Positions 8,223 to 17,394 of a stretch of 55,749 nt of DNA are shown one piece after another. Positions within the stretch are counted from its first letter, which is position 1. Every line of letters begins with the position of its first letter. A program made the position numbers and the translations under genes. The notes under the pieces are model-generated. The model did no database searches. It had not been told where the DNA came from and was given only the letters and a program-made list of their open reading frames with translations. Source of the stretch: Rhodospirillales bacterium (lineage in GTDB: Bacteria; Pseudomonadota; Alphaproteobacteria; UBA8366; JADFVY01); the NCBI GenBank assembly GCA_020356105.1, contig CP070634.1:3521386-3577134 (forward strand), given 5' to 3'.

Positions 8223-9443
8223 ATGCATTCTGACAAGATCACCTTCCTCGGATCGCTTGGCGAAACCCTTGCTGCGCGGCTTGACCGCCCGGCTGGCAAT
8301 ATCCGCGGTTGCGCGTTGTTCGCCCATTGCTTTACCTGTTCGAAGGACACGCTGGCGGCCGCCCGCATCTCCGATGCGCTCGTATCGCAGGGCTTTGCGG
8401 TGCTGCGATTCGATTTCACCGGTCTCGGCGGCAGCGGCGGTGATTTCGCGAACACCGATTTCTCGTCGAACGTCGCCGACCTGTTGAGGGCCAGCGAATA
8501 TCTGCGAGAGCACCATCAAGCGCCGTCCCTGCTGATCGGGCACAGCCTCGGCGGGGCGGCGGTTCTGGCGGCCGCTGCGGAGATCCCCGAGGCCGGCGCC
8601 GTCGTGACCATCGGCGCCCCGGCCGAGCCGGCGCATGTCGCCCGGCACCTTCGGACCGCGCGGCCCGAGATTGAGGCCAAGGGTATCGCCGAGGTCTCGA
8701 TTGCGGGCCGGACCTTCCGCATTCGCAAGGAATTCCTCGATGATATCGAGGGTCACAAAATACAAGAGGCGATCGCCAGCATGCGCAAGGCTCTTCTCGT
8801 GTTTCACGCGCCGCGCGACGAGATCGTCGGGATCGACAATGCCGAGGCAATCTACAAGGAGGCAAAGCATCCGAAGAGCTTCATCTCGCTCGACGGCGCC
8901 GACCACATGCTTGGCCGTAAAGAAGATGCGCTCTGGGTCGCGAGCGTTCTGTCGGCCTGGGTCACCCGATACATCGGCGCGGACGATGGGTGGGAAGGCC
9001 AGCCCGATGTCACCGAGGGCGAGGTCGTGGTCGCGGAAGCCGGAGAGGGGCGCTACACGCAGAGCGTCGTCACCGGCCGCCACCGGCTTCGTGCCGATGA
9101 GCCGAAATCGGTCGGCGGCGATGATGCGGGCCCGAACCCTTACGCGTACCTGCTCGCCGCGCTGGGTGCCTGCACGTCGATGACGATCCGAATGTTTGCC
9201 GACCGCAAGGACTGGCCTCTTGAGAGCGTTTCCGTGCGACTGCGGCACAAGAAGGTCCATGCCCGGGATTGTGCCGAATGCGAAAGCCGCGACGGCCGGA
9301 TCGACTGGATCGACCGGGACATCACCCTCGCCGGGCCGCTGGATCAGGCGCAGACGGATCGCCTGCTGGAAATCGCCGACAAGTGTCCTGTGCACAAGAC
9401 CCTGCAAAACGAGACATTCGTTTCGACCCGGATCGAATTGTGA
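8223..9443 (+). CDS. Bifunctional alpha/beta hydrolase - OsmC family protein
   Basis: The 406-residue protein is a fusion. Residues 1-250 form an alpha/beta hydrolase: nucleophile elbow GHSLGGAA with Ser108, Asp199 in HAPRDEIVG and His228 in GADHML complete a plausible triad. Residues 265-406 form an OsmC/Ohr domain with the two redox cysteines Cys317 (LGACTSMTIRM) and Cys388 (ADKCPVHKTL), spaced as in organic hydroperoxide reductases. The same fusion occurs in many proteobacteria, where the hydrolase may release a peroxide or acyl group that the OsmC part reduces; that coupling is inference. It stands alone, 140 nt after glcF, with no other stress gene beside it. Confidence 0.9.
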   Translation: MHSDKITFLGSLGETLAARLDRPAGNIRGCALFAHCFTCSKDTLAAARISDALVSQGFAVLRFDFTGLGGSGGDFANTDFSSNVADLLRASEYLREHHQAPSLLIGHSLGGAAVLAAAAEIPEAGAVVTIGAPAEPAHVARHLRTARPEIEAKGIAEVSIAGRTFRIRKEFLDDIEGHKIQEAIASMRKALLVFHAPRDEIVGIDNAEAIYKEAKHPKSFISLDGADHMLGRKEDALWVASVLSAWVTRYIGADDGWEGQPDVTEGEVVVAEAGEGRYTQSVVTGRHRLRADEPKSVGGDDAGPNPYAYLLAALGACTSMTIRMFADRKDWPLESVSVRLRHKKVHARDCAECESRDGRIDWIDRDITLAGPLDQAQTDRLLEIADKCPVHKTLQNETFVSTRIEL

Positions 9444-9471
9444 CACGCCGCCGGCGCGGTTCGTCCTCCCT

Positions 9472-10473
9472 TCAGTCGGCGTGGATCGCCGTCAAGGTTC
9501 GCTGCAATACGACGATGGCGCTGCGCCAGACGGCCGTGCGCCAGGCCGTATCGTCCGGATACAGCAATTGGCGCGGATCCGGCACCTCCGCATCGCGTGG
9601 TCGGCTGGTCAGGGTGTCCAGAACGGACATCATCGAATAGGTTCCGAATGCGACGGAAAACGTCGTGACCTCGGCTTCGGGGAGTCGACGGATCAGGCCA
9701 GCGGTAAGGCTGTCCGGTTGCTGTGGTGCGATTGCGTGGTCGCCCGTCGGTGAATCGGCGAGCTCGAACCAGTTGCGAACGCGCCGCGCGGCTTCGCTGT
9801 CGGCTGCGTGGCAGGGGACGATCTCGGCCTCGCCAAAGGGGCCAAGACCGACCCTGACATCGACGAACACAATGCGCCCGTCCGCCGCCGAGTCCAGCCA
9901 CCTGACCATTGAGTCCAGCAGTGCGGCGGGATACCCTGCCGTCTTCTGCCGGTCGGTATGCGGCAGAGGCGCGCCCAGCGCGTCCACGCCCTTTTCGCGG
10001 GCGTATTCGGCATAGCGTTTCTCCACCTTGGCCAGAAGATCGTCCTCCCATTCCGGTGGCGGTCCGGCCTGCGACGGGAGCTCGCCGCCGGTTGCCGGCG
10101 CCGGCCCGTGATGCACGAACAGCACAGCGCTATCTCGGGGCAAGACGGCAGTTGCGAACTCGGTCAGCCAACCGACCTCGATCGCCGAGCAGCACAACGC
10201 GTCGGCTTTCCGATCGCCGCCGCACACCACCATCATGTGGCGTGCCGCGGGATCGCCAAGCCGCACGGTTTCGGCCAGAGGCAGCCGGTGTTCCGCATCG
10301 CCCGCGGATGCGGCGTAACTCTGCGGCAACAGACGAGCGGCCCGGCAAGCCGCCAGGAACTTGCCGCGGGCGCTCCGGTAGTCGTCTGCGAAGTAGGCGT
10401 CGGCGTCCATCATCAATCCGCAAATGCGCTCCGGACGGGAAGTTAGCGCCAGCAACCGATCGACGCGAGTCAT
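9472..10473 (-). CDS. DUF2817-like protein lacking metallopeptidase residues
   Basis: From ATG at 10473 the product has 333 residues; an internal ATG at 10410 would begin nearer the family's usual start (DAYFADDYRSARGKF). The scaffold resembles DUF2817, an M14-like zinc hydrolase family related to succinylglutamate desuccinylases, but the positions that normally bind zinc and catalyse are replaced. Where the family has HGVEG, this has DRKAD (87-91); DLHTGLGP becomes DVRVGLGP (205-212), and the catalytic EFGT becomes AFGT (275-278). The glycine framework GLGPFGE is kept. I infer a non-catalytic relative. The gene is divergent from the TPR gene, start codons only about 36 nt apart. The family call is from memory of its motifs. 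Confidence 0.7.
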   Translation of the reverse strand: MTRVDRLLALTSRPERICGLMMDADAYFADDYRSARGKFLAACRAARLLPQSYAASAGDAEHRLPLAETVRLGDPAARHMMVVCGGDRKADALCCSAIEVGWLTEFATAVLPRDSAVLFVHHGPAPATGGELPSQAGPPPEWEDDLLAKVEKRYAEYAREKGVDALGAPLPHTDRQKTAGYPAALLDSMVRWLDSAADGRIVFVDVRVGLGPFGEAEIVPCHAADSEAARRVRNWFELADSPTGDHAIAPQQPDSLTAGLIRRLPEAEVTTFSVAFGTYSMMSVLDTLTSRPRDAEVPDPRQLLYPDDTAWRTAVWRSAIVVLQRTLTAIHAD

Positions 10474-10509
10474 TTGCCGTCCCGCCCGAAGGGGTCCATA
10501 ATCCTGCGC

Positions 10510-11067
10510 ATGTACGGAATTCGCGTTGCGGTGACCGCAGCTCTGGTCGGGGCGTTGCTGAGCGTGCCCGCGGTCGCGGATCAGAACGATCCGCGGCTGG
10601 ACGAGCTGTTTGCCGGGCTGAAGGAAGTGAGCAGCGCCACCAAGGCGCATGAGATCGAGCAGATGATATGGTTCATCTGGTCACGGTCGCCGTCGGCTGG
10701 TGCCAATCTGATGCTGCGGCAGGGAACGCAGTACATGAACGAAGGCAAGCATGAGGCTGCGGAGGCGAATTTCGATGCGGTTGTCGAGCTCGCCCCGGAA
10801 TTCGCCGAAGGCTGGAACAAGCGCGCAACGGTCCGGTACCTGAGGGGCGACTACCAGGGGTCTATCGAAGACATCAAACGCACATTGGCGCTGGAGAGCA
10901 GACATTTCGGCGCACTTTCGGGCCTCGGGCTGATATACGATTCGCTGAATGAAAAGAAGGCGGCGATTGACGCGTTCCGCGCCGCCCTTGAAATCAACCC
11001 GCATATGGACAGCATCAGCGACCGCCTGCAGGAGCTTGTCGAGGAGGTCGAGGGTATCGAGCTCTGA
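10510..11067 (+). CDS. Exported tetratricopeptide-repeat protein
   Basis: Starting at ATG 10510 gives 185 residues with a cleavable signal peptide (hydrophobic VAVTAALVGALLSVP, cleavage likely after AVA, residue 23). A longer frame would start at 10474 but would put charged residues ahead of the signal. The mature protein contains two to three TPR units, recognisable in YMNEGKHEAAEANFDAVVEL, YLRGDYQGSIEDIKRTLAL and YDSLNEKKAAIDAFRAALEI, each ending in the proline-spaced turn. TPR proteins are binding scaffolds; the periplasmic partner is unknown. It converges on pyruvate kinase, ending 9 nt from that stop codon. Confidence 0.85.
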   Translation: MYGIRVAVTAALVGALLSVPAVADQNDPRLDELFAGLKEVSSATKAHEIEQMIWFIWSRSPSAGANLMLRQGTQYMNEGKHEAAEANFDAVVELAPEFAEGWNKRATVRYLRGDYQGSIEDIKRTLALESRHFGALSGLGLIYDSLNEKKAAIDAFRAALEINPHMDSISDRLQELVEEVEGIEL

Positions 11068-11076
11068 CGGCAGCGG

Positions 11077-12498
11077 TCAGGCCTTCTGCACGCGGGCGAT
11101 GCGCAAAATGTTGGTTGTCCCCGGCGTGCCGAAGGGTACGCCGGCGGTGATCACGATCCGCTCGCCGGCATCCGCAAATCCGTGAGCGAGCGCCGCGGCG
11201 GAGGCCTTTCGCTCCATGTCGGGAAAATTCCGCGCGTCGGCCGTGTGAATGGAACGAACACCCCAGACGACCGCGAGCCGCCGCGCCGTTGCCAGTTTCG
11301 GCGTCAGTCCCATGACAGGGACGTCGGGGCGTTCGCGGGCGATCCGCATGGTTGTCGAGCCCGATGTTGTATAGGTGACGATGCCCCGGGCCGACAGCGT
11401 GTGGGCGACCTGCCGTGCGGCGGCGCTGATCGCATCGGCGGCCGTTGCCTCGGGCTCAACGCGCTCCGCATCCATGATCTTCCAGTATAGCGGATCTTGT
11501 TCGACGCGGCCGATGATCCGGTCCATGATCGCCGCCGCCTCAACCGGGTAGTCGCCGCTCGCGGTTTCCGCGGAGAGCATCACCGCATCCGCTCCGTCAT
11601 AGACGGCAGTCGCGACGTCCGACGCCTCGGCCCGGGTCGGCGTCGGGGCGTGCACCATCGATTCCAGCATCTGCGTTGCCACTATGACGGGACGGCCGAT
11701 TTTGCGGCAGGCGCGCAGTATACGCTTCTGCACCACCGGCACGTCCTCCGGCGGCATCTCGACGCCGAGATCGCCACGGGCAACCATGATTCCGTCGCAG
11801 CGCTCCACGATTTCGTCCAGCCGCTCGAGCGCGGCGGGTTTCTCGAGCTTCGCCATAATCGCCGCGCGGCCCGCGACCAGCCGCTGCGCTTCCGCCAGGT
11901 CGTCCGGCCGTTGGACAAAGCTCAGGGCGACCCAGTCGACGCCGAGAGCGATGGCGAACCGCAGGTCCGCTCGATCCTTCGGCGTGATCGGCGTCACCGG
12001 AAGCACCACGCCGGGTACGTTGACGCCCTTGCGGTCGGAGAGCGAGCCGCCGGTAACCACCTGCGTCTCCGCGAAATCGGGTCCGCATTTCGATACCTTC
12101 AGCCGGATGCGACCGTCATCGAGCAGCAATTGCGAACCCTTGTGCAAAGCGTCGAAGATCTCCTTGTGGGGCAGCGAGACCCGCGACTCGTCTCCGGGGG
12201 AATCCTCGAGGTCGAGACGGAACGCCTGTCCCGGTTCGAGTTCAACCATTTGCTCGCGGAACGTTCCAACCCTCAGCTTCGGGCCCTGCAGGTCGGCCAA
12301 AACACCAGTCGGCCGATCGAGGCTTTTTTCCAGTTCGCGGATGATTTCATAGCGTTCGCGATGGTCGTCCTGGCTGCCATGGCTGAAATTCAATCGGAAG
12401 ACGTCGACGCCGGCGCGGAACAATCCCTCGATGGTCTTCCGCGACGAGCTGCTCGGACCGAGCGTGGCGACGATCTTGGTATGATGCTGACGAACCAT
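11077..12498 (-). CDS. pyk: Pyruvate kinase
   Basis: The 473-residue protein matches pyruvate kinase end to end. The N terminus has KIVATLGPSSSSRKTIEGL and RLNFSHGSQDDH, and the family signature IMAKLEKPAALERLDEI includes the catalytic lysine with the downstream metal-binding acids in GIMVARGDLGVEMP. MLESM and RAEASDVATAVYDGADAVMLSAET complete the barrel, and the C-terminal domain ends with ITAGVPFGTPGTTN. It converts phosphoenolpyruvate and ADP to pyruvate and ATP. Length is normal for a type without extra domain. It is transcribed alone; a 6-phosphofructokinase lies 38 kb away in the same window. Confidence 0.97.
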   Translation of the reverse strand: MVRQHHTKIVATLGPSSSSRKTIEGLFRAGVDVFRLNFSHGSQDDHRERYEIIRELEKSLDRPTGVLADLQGPKLRVGTFREQMVELEPGQAFRLDLEDSPGDESRVSLPHKEIFDALHKGSQLLLDDGRIRLKVSKCGPDFAETQVVTGGSLSDRKGVNVPGVVLPVTPITPKDRADLRFAIALGVDWVALSFVQRPDDLAEAQRLVAGRAAIMAKLEKPAALERLDEIVERCDGIMVARGDLGVEMPPEDVPVVQKRILRACRKIGRPVIVATQMLESMVHAPTPTRAEASDVATAVYDGADAVMLSAETASGDYPVEAAAIMDRIIGRVEQDPLYWKIMDAERVEPEATAADAISAAARQVAHTLSARGIVTYTTSGSTTMRIARERPDVPVMGLTPKLATARRLAVVWGVRSIHTADARNFPDMERKASAAALAHGFADAGERIVITAGVPFGTPGTTNILRIARVQKA

Positions 12499-12528
12499 TC
12501 TACCAAATTAACGATTCCGCAGCGGCTG

Positions 12529-13920
12529 TCACCTTGGTATCGCATCGCCGGCCGGAGCGCCCCGTTTCCGCTCAGGCGACTTTAGGACCCAGATATCGAT
12601 CGGCTCGTGGCGCCCGTGCAGCGGCTGGGCCCGAGTTTTCTCGAAACCGTCCAGCATCGTGGGATTGAAGCCCCGCGTGTCGAGCGCCACCCGCACAAGG
12701 TGGTCACTCAAGACAATTGTGGCGCCAAATTCCCGTGTCAGCCCCTCGAGTCGGCTAGCGACGTTGACCGTATCGCCAATGACCCCGTACTCGAGACGCC
12801 GCGGCCCGCCCAGATTCCCCATGACAACCTCTCCGTAATGGACGCCGATCCCGACCCGCAGCGGCTGCATGGGTAACGGATTGGAGCGCGCGAGCACGGC
12901 CTGGATCGAGAGCGCGCAGGCTACGGCGTTCGCCGCATCGCGGTCGCTGGTCAGCGGCACGCCGAAGGTCGCCATGACAGCATCGCCGATGAATTTGTCG
13001 AGCGTACCGTCATGCGCGAACACCTGGTCGGAAATCATCGAATGGACGCGCCGCAGGACCTCCATGGTTCGCTCGGATCCAAGCCCCTCGGCTAGGCCGG
13101 AAAATCCAACGATATCGGCGAACAGCACCGCGGCGTTCTGCTTGCGCACCGCGTCCAGCGACTCCTCGGAACGCGCCAGGGTGTCGACCATGTTCGGGGA
13201 GAAATGCCGCGCCAGGTTTGTCCGCTCGCGCTCTATCTCGGCCTCACGGATTGCGAGTAGCCGCACCCGTCGCACCACCGTCGCAAGGACGATCGTCACG
13301 GCCACGAAGATGAGAATCTCCTTCAGGTGCTGGGGCAGTGTCACGAAATAGGGATCCATGCGGTAGGGCATGTGCTGGCCCGGCTCCATTGCCTGCCACC
13401 CGCCGATTTCGAATAGCGTCCGTGACTCCGGCAGCGATGCAACCCAGGCAACGGCGACTCCCCATGCTGCGGCGGCCGTCGCGCCGCACCACAGCACCAG
13501 CCGTGGCGAATAGCTCAGCAACGATCCGGCGAGCAGCACGTAATACAAAGAGAAGTTGCCGGACCGCAGCGCCACCGGCGGCGGCGCGGGGATCGCCACG
13601 AACGGATTGGGGGCGGTCAGGGCAATCGCGATGACGATGGAATCGGCCAGGATGAAGAGGGCGCTCGGCCAGATGCGCGGTGCGACCCGGGACGCGACGT
13701 AACCCTGGGCGAGACCGAGGACCAGGAGCAGTCCCAGCATGCCGATATAGAACCATGCGCGGGGGAACTGCTGAAAAGCCGCGACCCAGCCCATGAAGCA
13801 GACGAGTGTTGCGGACCGGGCAATCGTCGCATGCCGGATGCCACTCCGGGCCTCGCGTGCGAAGCCCTCCGCGATTCGCCGCGCAATTCCGCCTGAGCCG
13901 CGTTTCGGCCATTCCGTCAT
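12529..13920 (-). CDS. Membrane-bound class III adenylate cyclase
   Basis: Starting at ATG 13920 gives 463 residues. The first half (about 35-215) has five to six hydrophobic helices. The C-terminal catalytic domain shows both metal-binding aspartates, Asp269 in VLFADIVGFSGL and Asp313 in DKFIGDAVMATFG, and the YGVIGDTVNVASRLEG motif with Asn386 and Arg390 for the transition state. Lys309 and Asp383 are the residues that select adenine, so cAMP rather than cGMP is expected. No HAMP domain is visible; a short linker joins membrane and catalytic parts. The start codon overlaps the stop of the upstream EamA transporter gene (ATGA), implying translational coupling. Confidence 0.9.
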   Translation of the reverse strand: MTEWPKRGSGGIARRIAEGFAREARSGIRHATIARSATLVCFMGWVAAFQQFPRAWFYIGMLGLLLVLGLAQGYVASRVAPRIWPSALFILADSIVIAIALTAPNPFVAIPAPPPVALRSGNFSLYYVLLAGSLLSYSPRLVLWCGATAAAAWGVAVAWVASLPESRTLFEIGGWQAMEPGQHMPYRMDPYFVTLPQHLKEILIFVAVTIVLATVVRRVRLLAIREAEIERERTNLARHFSPNMVDTLARSEESLDAVRKQNAAVLFADIVGFSGLAEGLGSERTMEVLRRVHSMISDQVFAHDGTLDKFIGDAVMATFGVPLTSDRDAANAVACALSIQAVLARSNPLPMQPLRVGIGVHYGEVVMGNLGGPRRLEYGVIGDTVNVASRLEGLTREFGATIVLSDHLVRVALDTRGFNPTMLDGFEKTRAQPLHGRHEPIDIWVLKSPERKRGAPAGDAIPR

Positions 13921-14816
13921 CGGCTGCCCCTGCGGGCGAGGACGATGCCCGAGAGGATCACCGCGCCTCCGGTCGCCTGCCATGCGGTGATCGCCTCGGA
14001 CAGGATGAGCCAGGCGAGAAGCGCCGCCGCGACCGGCTCGAGCAAGAGGCCGATGGAGGAAAAACCGGGACGCAGATGGGCCAGCGCATGGGCGATCAAC
14101 CCCTGGCCGGCGGCGTGCGATAACAGCGCAAGACCGATCAGCAGGGCCCAGCCAGTCAGCGTAACGGCGATCAGCTGTTCGCCCATCACCCATGCGACCG
14201 GTAACAGCACCGCCGCGGTGCCGACCGAACTCCAGGTCATGGTCGTTGCGGCGGAGAACCCCGTACGCAGGCGCGATATCGCCAGAATATAGCTGGCCAG
14301 AAACATCGCGGTGATGATGCCGAACATGTCACCCAGCAGATTCTCCGGCGCGATGGCCAGGCTGCCGCCTGCGAGCAGCACGGCGCCGGCCAGGGCGAGC
14401 GCCATGCCAGAGAGGTAAAGTCGCGTGACGCGATGGGCGAACAGCAGCCACGCGCCCAAAGTCACGAAGATCGGCGCGGCGTTCGCAAAAAGGGTCGCAT
14501 TGGCGATGCTGGTATGCAGGATCGAAAGATGCCAGAAGGCGAGATCGCCGGCAAAGAACGCGCCCGCGATGAGCAGCCGCAGGTAGTCTGCACGCGACGC
14601 CGGTCTCCGGGTCGCGGGATCGCTGCGACGGTCGACCGCCATCCACACGGCCAACGCGGGGACCGCGAGGAACGGGCGATAAAATGCCGTCGCCATCGGA
14701 CCCAGTTCGCTCAACCGCACGAAGATCGGTGAGGCGCCGACCAGAACGGCGCCGAGAAGAAGCGCGAAGAGGGCGCCGCGGTCGGCGATCTGTGTCGATG
14801 ATATGCGTTCGGCCAT
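13917..14816 (-). CDS. EamA/DMT-family permease
   Basis: The 299-residue product consists of about ten hydrophobic helices in two tandem EamA repeats, each around 130-140 residues; landmarks are GASPIFVRLSELGPMATAFYR in the first helix pair (partial), NATLFANAAPIFVTLGAWLL in the first repeat, and LLEPVAAALLAWLILSEAI in the second. DMT carriers export metabolites or amino acids; the substrate cannot be predicted. Its last codon overlaps the start of the adenylate cyclase gene, so the two probably form one transcript from a promoter in the 127-nt gap shared with the divergent amidohydrolase gene. Confidence 0.9.
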   Translation of the reverse strand: MAERISSTQIADRGALFALLLGAVLVGASPIFVRLSELGPMATAFYRPFLAVPALAVWMAVDRRSDPATRRPASRADYLRLLIAGAFFAGDLAFWHLSILHTSIANATLFANAAPIFVTLGAWLLFAHRVTRLYLSGMALALAGAVLLAGGSLAIAPENLLGDMFGIITAMFLASYILAISRLRTGFSAATTMTWSSVGTAAVLLPVAWVMGEQLIAVTLTGWALLIGLALLSHAAGQGLIAHALAHLRPGFSSIGLLLEPVAAALLAWLILSEAITAWQATGGAVILSGIVLARRGSR

Positions 14817-14943
14817 GTACCTGTCGACCAGCGCTGCGTTTGCCTGCCAATCCCGGGTTTAGCGCGTACCGCCTCAGCGGTGCAACGTTGCGCCGATGAT
14901 GGTGATCACTTTCCGAACGGTCGATATCCGCTATATTGGGGCC

Positions 14944-15777
14944 ATGATCGGCCAAATTCCCAGACAGGACATCGGCGGGGACCTGCTGGGTCCGGATGAC
15001 CCGCCAGCCGTGACGATCGTGAATCGCGACGGTGGGGCGCCGGCGGTCCTGCTCTGCGACCATGCCAGTAATCGGATTCCGGCGGCGCTCGACCAGCTCG
15101 GTCTCGACGAGGCGGCGCGGTCGCGCCACATCGCCTGGGATATCGGCGCGGCCGAGGTGACGCGACATCTTGCGAGCCAACTCGATGCGCCCGCCCTGTT
15201 CTCGGGATATTCCCGACTGGTGGTTGACTGCAACCGCAGCCTGGACGATCCGACCGCCATGCGTCAGATCAGCGACGGCACGATCGTCCCCGGCAACCGC
15301 GGCCTCGACGCGAATGCCCGCACCGCGCGGGCGGAAGCCTGTTACTGGCCCTATCACATGGCGGTGACGGAGACAATCGAGCGGATTGCCACGCGCGGAA
15401 TCGTCCCGGCAATCATCTCCATTCACACCTGCACGCCGGTGATAAAAGGATTCGAGCGGCCTTGGCACATCGGCGTGCTGTCGAACGCGGATCGCCGCAT
15501 GGCGGACCTTTTGATCGCCGAATTGTTGCACGATTCAGCCCTGTGTATCGGTGACAACGAGCCTTATTCCGGTCTGGACCCGCACGGCTACTCGATCGAG
15601 ACGCATGCATTGCCGGCGGGGCGGCCGAACGTGTTGCTGGAGATCAGGCAGGACCTCGTGGATACGCAGCACGGCGCGCAGCATTGGGCGGTGCTCGTCG
15701 GGGCGGCCCTCCATTCGGTCATGGCCGAGCCCGAAATCACCCAGGTGATCGGGGCCGATGTGCGGGCGGCTTCATGA
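14944..15777 (+). CDS. N-formylglutamate amidohydrolase family protein
   Basis: I prefer ATG 14944 (277 residues, MIGQIPRQ); an in-frame ATG at 14896 would add 16 residues. Family motifs are LLCDHASNRIPAALDQLG near the N terminus, AWDIGAAEVTRHLA, FSGYSRLVVDCNRS, IISIHTCTPVIKG and DNEPYSGLD. Members such as HutG hydrolyse N-formylglutamate to formate and glutamate, with zinc held by His and acid residues of these motifs. No histidine-degradation genes are near, so this copy is probably not HutG. The gene overlaps the following carboxylate-amine ligase gene by ATGA, suggesting they act on a shared glutamyl compound. Confidence 0.88.
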   Translation: MIGQIPRQDIGGDLLGPDDPPAVTIVNRDGGAPAVLLCDHASNRIPAALDQLGLDEAARSRHIAWDIGAAEVTRHLASQLDAPALFSGYSRLVVDCNRSLDDPTAMRQISDGTIVPGNRGLDANARTARAEACYWPYHMAVTETIERIATRGIVPAIISIHTCTPVIKGFERPWHIGVLSNADRRMADLLIAELLHDSALCIGDNEPYSGLDPHGYSIETHALPAGRPNVLLEIRQDLVDTQHGAQHWAVLVGAALHSVMAEPEITQVIGADVRAAS

Positions 15778-16928
15778 ACCGGAGCGGTACCTCTAAATTC
15801 ACCATCGGGATCGAGGAAGAGTATCTCCTCGTCGACCCGGACACCGGCGCCCTGGCGGACGAGCCCAGCGAGGAGATACTGGCCGAATGCGCATCCGACA
15901 TCGACGACGGCGTCGGGCTCGTTGTGCCCGAGTTCCTGCGGGCCCAGGTCGAGGTGGGGACGGCGGTCTGCAACTCCATCAAGGAGGTGCGCGCGAAGCT
16001 GGTCACGCTTCGCCGCAGCGTTGCCGACGCCGCGGCGAAGCACGAGCTGTCGTTGATTGCCGCGTCGACGCACCCGTTCGCCGAGTGGTCCGCCGTGCAC
16101 CACACCGACAAGGAGCGGTACAACGTTCTGGCCGAAGACATGCAGGCTGTGGCGCGTCGCTTGCTGATCTGCGGTATGCACGTCCATGTCGGGATCGACG
16201 ATGACGATTTGCGGACGGATCTGTTGAATCAGGTCGCCTATTTCCTGCCCCATCTCTTGGCACTCAGCACCTCGTCGCCGTTCTGGCGCGGCGAGAAGAC
16301 TGGGTTGATGTGTTATCGGCTCAGCGTCTTCGACGAGCTGCCTCGCACGGGTCTGCCGTCCCGCTTCGAAAGCTACGGAGAGTACCTGCGACATGTCCAG
16401 GTCCTGATCGATGCCGGTGTGCTGGAGGACGCATCGAAGATCTGGTGGGACATCCGACCCCACACCCGCTTCCCGACTCTCGAGATGCGGATCGCCGATA
16501 TCTGCACCCGGATCGACGACGGCATCACCGTGGCCGCGCTTTATGCCTGCGTGATCTCCATGCTGATTCGGTTGCGACGTTCCAATCAGCGCTGGCGTTA
16601 CTACGCAAACATGCTGGTCAACGAGAACCGCTGGCGTGCCCAGCGGTACGGATTCGACGAGGGGCTGATCGATTTCGGCCTTGGGAAGGTCGTGCCCTAT
16701 CCGGACCTGCTCGAGGAACTGATCGAGCTTCTCCGGCCCGATGCCGAGCGGCTCGACTGCGTTGCGGAAATCGAGCATGCGCGCAATATCGTCAAGCGCG
16801 GTACCAGCGCCCACCGCCAGATCGCCATCTACGACGAAGCGCTCAAAGACGGCGCCAGCAAGGACGAGGCATTGACTGCGGTGGTCAAATGGCTGATGAA
16901 GGAAACCGTGGCTGGCCTTGACATGTAG
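15774..16928 (+). CDS. YbdK-type carboxylate-amine ligase (GCS2 family)
   Basis: The ATG at 15774 overlaps the preceding stop codon and gives 384 residues. The N terminus FTIGIEEEYLLVDPDTG contains the paired acids of the glutamate-cysteine ligase family 2 active site; GMHVHVGIDD and the C-terminal EMRIADICTRIDD supply further metal and substrate residues. The family ligates glutamate to an amine, with weak glutamate-cysteine ligase activity reported for E. coli YbdK. True substrate here is not known. Its pairing with an N-formylglutamate amidohydrolase and DUF1244 recurs in Alphaproteobacteria to my knowledge, and hints at a small-molecule pathway rather than glutathione synthesis. Confidence 0.88.
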   Translation: MNRSGTSKFTIGIEEEYLLVDPDTGALADEPSEEILAECASDIDDGVGLVVPEFLRAQVEVGTAVCNSIKEVRAKLVTLRRSVADAAAKHELSLIAASTHPFAEWSAVHHTDKERYNVLAEDMQAVARRLLICGMHVHVGIDDDDLRTDLLNQVAYFLPHLLALSTSSPFWRGEKTGLMCYRLSVFDELPRTGLPSRFESYGEYLRHVQVLIDAGVLEDASKIWWDIRPHTRFPTLEMRIADICTRIDDGITVAALYACVISMLIRLRRSNQRWRYYANMLVNENRWRAQRYGFDEGLIDFGLGKVVPYPDLLEELIELLRPDAERLDCVAEIEHARNIVKRGTSAHRQIAIYDEALKDGASKDEALTAVVKWLMKETVAGLDM

Positions 16929-17005
16929 CTCGGACTTTTCATCGCTGTCTTTGGCGCTATCTATAAGGGTTGGAACCGCAAAGCCAAGGCAACGGAAAGA
17001 GAGAC

Positions 17006-17302
17006 ATGGACGACAAGACCCGCATCGAACTTGAGGCCGCAGCCTTCCGCACGCTTGTGGGCCACCTGCGCGAGCGCACCGACGTACAGAACATCGATCT
17101 GATGAACCTTGCCGGTTTCTGTCGCAATTGCCTGTCGAAATGGTACCGGGCGGCGGCAGAGGAGAAGGGCATCGGCATGACGTATGACGAGGCCCGGGAA
17201 ATCGTCTACGGCATGACCTACGAAGAGTGGAAGGCGAAATACCAGACCGAAGCGTCGGCCGACAAGATCGCGAAGTTCGACGAGGTCAACCCGGGTCACT
17301 GA
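17006..17302 (+). CDS. DUF1244 family protein
   Basis: The start at 17006 follows a GGAAAGAGAGAC purine-rich site and yields 98 residues. The sequence matches the DUF1244 family: AFRTLVGHLRERTDVQNIDL, then the signature GFCRNCLSKWY with two cysteines three residues apart, and GMTYDEAREIVYGMTYEEWK. It is small, soluble and probably all-helical. Function is unknown; the CxxC pair may bind metal or be redox active, but that is not shown. It sits 77 nt after the carboxylate-amine ligase and 92 nt before gapR, all in one direction. Confidence 0.9.
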   Translation: MDDKTRIELEAAAFRTLVGHLRERTDVQNIDLMNLAGFCRNCLSKWYRAAAEEKGIGMTYDEAREIVYGMTYEEWKAKYQTEASADKIAKFDEVNPGH

Positions 17303-17394
17303 GGCTCCGCATTTACGCCGCTTGCGCGGGTCGTCAGGGCGGGATATCGTCGCCGCCCTTTCGTGCTTTTTCATCGCCAGCGCAGGAGTGGTTC

